Shown here: positions 5,159-8,501 of the stretch, piece after piece
Layout of the letters: the number at the start of each line of letters is the position of its first letter
Position numbering within the stretch: position 1 is the stretch's first letter
Assembly (NCBI GenBank): GCA_025964465.1
Contig: JAOPYS010000151.1
Coordinates: forward strand, 1-8,501
DNA length: 8,501 bases
Origin: Thermoleophilia bacterium
Lineage (GTDB): Bacteria; Actinomycetota; Thermoleophilia; Gaiellales; SKUG01
Direction of reading: 5' to 3'
Position numbers and translations under genes: made by a program
Notes under the pieces: generated by a model
What the model was told of the DNA's origin: nothing
The model's database searches: none
What the model saw: the letters and a program-made list of their open reading frames with translations, nothing else

Positions 5159-6328
5159 TCAGCCGGCGAGGATGCCGGCGACCTCGTCCTGCAGGGCGCG
5201 CGCCGCGCGGATGTCGAGCCGCGGCGCGTCCGGGTCGTGGACGATCACGGAGAAGCGCAGCGGCGGGGCACCGCCCGCCTGGTCGACGAGGCCGGTCAGC
5301 GCCGAGGCCTGCTGCAGGGTGCCGGTCTTCGCATGGACCCGCCCGAGCGTGGCCGGGCCGGACATGCGACCGCGCAGCGTGCCGTCGACGCCGGAGATCG
5401 AGAGCGCGTCCACGAAGGAGGCGCCGATGCGCGGGTCGCGCGCGGCGGCGTCGACGAGCGACACCATCGACGAGGCGGTGACGCGGTCGCCGGGCGTGAG
5501 CCCGGAGCCGTCGACGACCGCGATGTCGTGCAGGTCCAGGCCCAGGCCCTCGAGCGCGGCGCGCACCCCGCGCATGCCTGCCTCGGTCGAGCCCACGCCG
5601 CCGTGTGCGACGCCGAGCTGGCGCACCAACACCTCGGCGGTGGTGGGGTTGCTGTGCTTGAGCATGTAGCGCACCTGCTCGGCCACGGTGCCCGAGGGCA
5701 GCTCGGCGACGGCGGCAGCCCCAGCCGGCGTCGCGGCCTCGACGGTGGAGCCGAGCAGCTGCACCCCCTCGCGCGCGAGCAGCTCCCGGAACACCGAGCC
5801 CGCGTGCGCGGTGGGATCGTGCACCGCGCCGATCGCGAGGCGCTGCCCGTCGGCGGCCTGCGTGATGGCGAGCGGGCCGATCGCGCGCGCCTGGTCGAAG
5901 CGGAAGCGCTCGGGCCACGACTCGACCCACGGGGACTGCTCGAACCGGGTGTCGTCGAGCAGGAGCCGACCGTCGACCACCTCGATGCCGCGTGAACGTG
6001 CGGTCGCGGCGAGCCGCGTGAGCCCGTCGACGTCGAGCGCGGGATCACCGCCGCCCACGAGCACGAGGTCTCCGGCGAGGTGCCCGTCGGAGACGGGGCC
6101 CGCCGCGAGCAGGCGGGTCGAGAAGCGGTACTCGGGTCCGAACGCAGCGAGCGCTGCGGCGGCGGTGAGGAGCTTGGCGTTGGAGGCCGGGGCGACCGAG
6201 CGCAGGCCGCGGACGTCCGCGAGCGTGGCTCCGGCAGCGTCGCGCACCACGATGCTCGCGGCATCGCCGACGGGGCTGGCGGCCACGGCCCCAGCGATGC
6301 GTGCTGCGATGTCCACTCGCCCGGCCAC
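5159..6328 (-). CDS. dacB: D-Ala-D-Ala carboxypeptidase/endopeptidase, PBP4 (S13) family
   Basis: Family S13 enzymes remove the terminal D-Ala from peptidoglycan stem peptides or cut cross-links outside the membrane. From the GTG at 6328 the protein has 389 residues. The nucleophile motif is S49-N-A-K52 in APASNAKLLT, followed by the usual AAALAAFGPEYRFSTRL. The insert domain begins near GDLVLVGGGDP (86-96). The second motif reads S226-N-P228 where the family normally has S-x-N, and the third is K334-T-G336 (HAKTGT). Two things are odd: the Asn-to-Pro change, and no signal peptide or N-terminal membrane span from any plausible start. GTG 6316 would shorten the protein by 4 residues, and GTG 6418 would add 30 residues without a hydrophobic stretch. 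I prefer 6328 because AAGGGA lies 8 bases before it. The gene lies 104 bases after pgeF; that gap shows no clear promoter. Confidence 0.88.
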   Translation of the reverse strand: MAGRVDIAARIAGAVAASPVGDAASIVVRDAAGATLADVRGLRSVAPASNAKLLTAAAALAAFGPEYRFSTRLLAAGPVSDGHLAGDLVLVGGGDPALDVDGLTRLAATARSRGIEVVDGRLLLDDTRFEQSPWVESWPERFRFDQARAIGPLAITQAADGQRLAIGAVHDPTAHAGSVFRELLAREGVQLLGSTVEAATPAGAAAVAELPSGTVAEQVRYMLKHSNPTTAEVLVRQLGVAHGGVGSTEAGMRGVRAALEGLGLDLHDIAVVDGSGLTPGDRVTASSMVSLVDAAARDPRIGASFVDALSISGVDGTLRGRMSGPATLGRVHAKTGTLQQASALTGLVDQAGGAPPLRFSVIVHDPDAPRLDIRAARALQDEVAGILAG

Positions 6329-6432
6329 GCGCCTCGTCCCTTCTCGCGCGTCTCGTCCCGTCCCACCCCGACCATCGAGCCGCACCGGCCTTGCGTCCCA
6401 GCGCGAAGCACCGAGCACGGAGATCGGGCAGG

Positions 6433-7173
6433 TCAGCGGCGCACGAGCACGGCCTGGCGGCCGGTGGCGGGGCCGTCGCCGCGGTGCGAGAACAGGCGCG
6501 GGTCGCAGCGCGTGCACACGTTTACGTGCTCGACCGCGCAGCCGGCCTCGGCGAGCCGGCGCGCCGCGTCGGTGCGGGCGTCCAGGTGCGGGCGCGGCCA
6601 CTCGGGGCGACGCACGACCGCCGACGCCGCGAAGCGCGCCGCAACCTCCTCCCCTACCTCGAAGCAGTCGACGCAGAGCGCCGGGCCGACCACCGCGAAC
6701 GGCCCGGCATCGGCGAGCGCGACGCTCGACCCCGCGCGCCGACGCAGCGCAGCGAGCGCGGCCTCGACCACGCCGCCGTCGAGGGAGCGCCAGCCCGCGT
6801 GGACGGCCGCGACCGCATCGCCCCACGTGATCGCGATCGGCAGGCAGTCCGCGACGACGATGGCGAGCGCGACGCCCGGACGCGTCGTGATGAGGGCGTC
6901 AGCCTCGATCGGGTCGCCCTCGGCCGCCGCCGCGCGCGCGTCCCAGCGCACCTCCGCGGGCAGGCCGTCACCCGTGCCGAGGTCGACCCACACGTCGGCG
7001 CCGTGCACCTGCGAGATCGCGGCCACGCGCCCGGGGTCCAGGTCGAGCAGCGCCGCCGCCCGCGCCCGCGCAGCGCCGTCGGAACGCACGTCACCCACCT
7101 CGCGCGACGTGAACGCGGCCCGCGCACCCGGCGCCCGCCACTCCCACCAGTCGTCGTGGTCGACGATCGTCAC
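6433..7173 (-). CDS. pgeF: Laccase-domain purine nucleoside phosphorylase/polyphenol oxidase (YfiH/LACC1 family)
   Basis: Family members are metal-binding cytoplasmic enzymes reported to act on purine nucleosides (phosphorylase/deaminase), formerly described as multicopper polyphenol oxidases; E. coli YfiH is also linked to peptidoglycan precursor editing. The 246-residue product has the three characteristic ligands: H57 in SQVHGADVW, C110 in VADCLPI and H125 in VHAGWR. The C-terminus carries the family signature CTRCDPRLFSHRGDG followed by GRQAVLV. The length is normal. The start is GTG at 7173, overlapping the TGA of the M50 protease gene by 4 bases (7170-7173), which indicates translational coupling. 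The frame is open further upstream but there runs inside the protease gene. With dacB next in line, a cell-wall connection is possible but not shown. Confidence 0.93.
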   Translation of the reverse strand: MTIVDHDDWWEWRAPGARAAFTSREVGDVRSDGAARARAAALLDLDPGRVAAISQVHGADVWVDLGTGDGLPAEVRWDARAAAAEGDPIEADALITTRPGVALAIVVADCLPIAITWGDAVAAVHAGWRSLDGGVVEAALAALRRRAGSSVALADAGPFAVVGPALCVDCFEVGEEVAARFAASAVVRRPEWPRPHLDARTDAARRLAEAGCAVEHVNVCTRCDPRLFSHRGDGPATGRQAVLVRR

Positions 7174-7853
7174 CCGATGATGTCGAGGCCCGTGATGATC
7201 TCCACCAGCCGCAGCAGGTGGGTCTGGAGGGTCTGGAGGAATTCGGTGAAGGAGGCGCCGCCCAGGAAGACGAGGCCGAGCACGATGAACATGCCGTACT
7301 CGTCGATCTTGCGCCACTCGCGCCGCAGCTCGTCGCCCATGAAGGCGCCGACGATGCGGCCGCCGTCGAGGGGCGGGATCGGCAGCAGGTTGAACACCAC
7401 GAGGAAGGCGTTGAACACCATGCCGTACAGCGCGACCTCGTACAGCAGCGGCGCCGGGGCGTTGCCGAGCCGGTAGCTGTCCGGGCCCACGTGGTGGACG
7501 GCGTAGACCAGCAGCGCGGCGAACGCGATGGTGAACAGCAGGTTGACCATCGGCCCGGCGAGCGCCGTGAGCGCACCGTGCAGGCGCGGTCGTCGCATGC
7601 GGTTGTCGTCGACCGGGGTGACGGCGAAGCCGAACGGGAAGCCGAACAGGATCATGCTCCCGACGATCATCAGCGTGCCGATCGGGTCGAGGTGGCGGAT
7701 CGGGTTGAGCGTGCGGCGACCGTGCCGCTCGGGCGTGGGGTCGCCGAACCACGTGGCCACGTAGGCGTGGGCCATCTCGTGGAGGGCGAACGCGAGCAGG
7801 ACGATCGGCAGCGCGAAGGCTGCGATCCGCAGGTGCTCGTTCAGTTCGCCCAT
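7170..7853 (-). CDS. Site-2-protease-type M50 zinc metalloprotease
   Basis: This 227-residue integral membrane protease belongs to the short, PDZ-less branch of the site-2 protease family, which cleaves substrates within or next to the membrane. The zinc site is H25-E-M-A-H29 inside the first hydrophobic segment (about 10-33). The third ligand is D163 in NLLPIPPLDGGRI. The family motif NPIRHLDPIGTL (50-61) links these. Further membrane segments lie about 60-78, 98-120, 137-160 and 187-205. The ATG at 7853 is 4 bases after the TAG of the upstream gene. The only ribosome-binding candidate is a loose GGGGA inside that gene, so translation may depend on the upstream gene. The substrate is unknown. 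Confidence 0.92.
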   Translation of the reverse strand: MGELNEHLRIAAFALPIVLLAFALHEMAHAYVATWFGDPTPERHGRRTLNPIRHLDPIGTLMIVGSMILFGFPFGFAVTPVDDNRMRRPRLHGALTALAGPMVNLLFTIAFAALLVYAVHHVGPDSYRLGNAPAPLLYEVALYGMVFNAFLVVFNLLPIPPLDGGRIVGAFMGDELRREWRKIDEYGMFIVLGLVFLGGASFTEFLQTLQTHLLRLVEIITGLDIIG

Positions 7854-7857
7854 GTCG

Positions 7858-8501
7858 CTACGTCCCCGCGTCGTGCTGCGACGCGAGCTGCGCCAGCGCG
7901 CGCCGCTCGTCGTCTTCGCCCCGCAGCTCGCCGTCGAGCGTGCGCAGGAACAGCTCCCCGAGGATCCTGCCCACTGCGGGCCCCGCCGGCACGCCGGCTG
8001 CGACCACGTCGTCCCCGCGCACCGTCAGGCGGGTGGAGCGCAGCGCTGCGTGGAAGGCCGCCAGGCGCGTGAGCAGCGTGGGGTCGTCGTCCGCGGCGAG
8101 GGCCGCGAGCGCGAAGGCGTCGTCGGAGACCTCGCCCAGATCGCGGTACAGCTCGGAGTTGGGCAGCTCGCGCAGCTCGGCCCCGCGCGTCAGGACGGCA
8201 TCGAGCACGATCGCCAGCTCGAGCACCACGCCGACGGTCGCGGCAGGGAACCCGAGCCACCGCATCCATCCTGCGCCGTCGTCACCGAGGGCGCGGACGA
8301 GCACGGCGAGCCGTAGCGTCCAGACGCGGTGATTGAGTTCGGGGTCGTTCCCGCACGCCCCGTCGATGGCAGGGAGCAGCAACGGAGGGCGGAGAGCCGC
8401 CTCCAGGCGGGGCTCGAGGCGCTCGAGCACGCCCCACGAGTCGAGCAGGGTGAGCGGCTCCCAGGCGCGCTCGTGCAGCACGAGCTCGAGCTCGGCGCGG
8501 A
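7858..8501 (-). CDS. CCA-adding enzyme/poly(A) polymerase-like protein, C-terminal part (5' end outside window)
   Basis: The frame is open to the window edge, so only the last 213 residues are visible; the catalytic nucleotidyltransferase head lies beyond 8501. What is seen is helical and matches the neck/body/tail of class II CCA-adding enzymes: RAELELVLHERAWEPLTLLDSWGVL resembles the RxxxELxxxL...alrlLxelGvL region, in pieces of ordinary length. Near the end, TVRGDDVVAAGVPAGPAVG and then RILGELFLRTLDGEL match the common C-terminal signature GxDLxxxGxxxGPxxGxxLxxxxxxxxdG. The reaction would be completing the 3' CCA of tRNAs, or polyadenylation. No HD metal-binding motif is present in this part. 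A possible internal GTG at 8481 is not the start, because the similarity continues upstream of it. The stop is 4 bases before the M50 gene. Confidence 0.8.
   Translation of the reverse strand, partial: RAELELVLHERAWEPLTLLDSWGVLERLEPRLEAALRPPLLLPAIDGACGNDPELNHRVWTLRLAVLVRALGDDGAGWMRWLGFPAATVGVVLELAIVLDAVLTRGAELRELPNSELYRDLGEVSDDAFALAALAADDDPTLLTRLAAFHAALRSTRLTVRGDDVVAAGVPAGPAVGRILGELFLRTLDGELRGEDDERRALAQLASQHDAGT

Noticed and set aside
4298..5995. Very long plus-strand frame opposite recO and dacB
   Set aside because: It is a shadow of real minus-strand genes in GC-rich DNA. Its product has no recognisable domain, while the opposite strand encodes clear RecO and PBP4 motifs.
6329..6432. Possible G-quadruplex and promoter in the G-rich minus strand before dacB
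   Set aside because: There are three close G-tracts, but the fourth is 16 bases away. The gap contains no TANNNT hexamer, so neither claim can be supported.

Overview
The window is GC-rich with strong third-position GC bias, many GTG starts and short gene overlaps. Its two-component pair looks like MprA/MprB and its small lipoprotein is of a typical actinobacterial kind. The most likely source is a high-GC actinobacterium, possibly a deep-branching lineage such as Thermoleophilia/Solirubrobacterales. The lineage is an inference from gene style only; there is no rRNA or tRNA in the window.

Left part (1-2932): a small lipoprotein gene on the minus strand (31-468) ends in a hairpin. It is divergent from a 65-residue orphan gene (613-810, plus) with a strong Shine-Dalgarno site. 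An OmpR-type response regulator (882-1583) and a membrane histidine kinase (1580-2932) follow, overlapping by 4 bases; they form a complete phosphorelay that senses something outside the membrane.

Middle part (2933-4336): two unrecognised genes on the plus strand encode low-complexity proteins. One (3034-3435) lacks all basic and aromatic residues. The other (3576-4031) has one membrane span and a Pro/Ala/Thr-rich tail. Both have a perfect 7-bp hairpin ending exactly 28 bases before the ATG, with partly matching leaders, which suggests shared control. A 305-base gap between convergent genes follows. It holds two tandem copies (about 90% identical, about 153-base period) of a palindrome-rich intergenic repeat, each with a terminator-like hairpin and an ATGTCGACAT dyad.

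Right part (4337-8501, all minus strand): in transcription order, the 3' part of a CCA-adding/poly(A)-polymerase-like gene, a site-2-protease-type M50 metalloprotease, pgeF (laccase-domain protein), a PBP4-type D-Ala-D-Ala carboxypeptidase (dacB) and recO. The first three are tightly packed (a 4-base gap, then a 4-base overlap) and probably form an operon. dacB and recO follow after gaps of 104 and 57 bases. recO may have its own leaderless promoter. This part is housekeeping: tRNA end maturation, membrane proteolysis, nucleoside metabolism, peptidoglycan trimming and recombinational repair.

The accessory and least explained material is 2933-4336, between the two-component system and recO.
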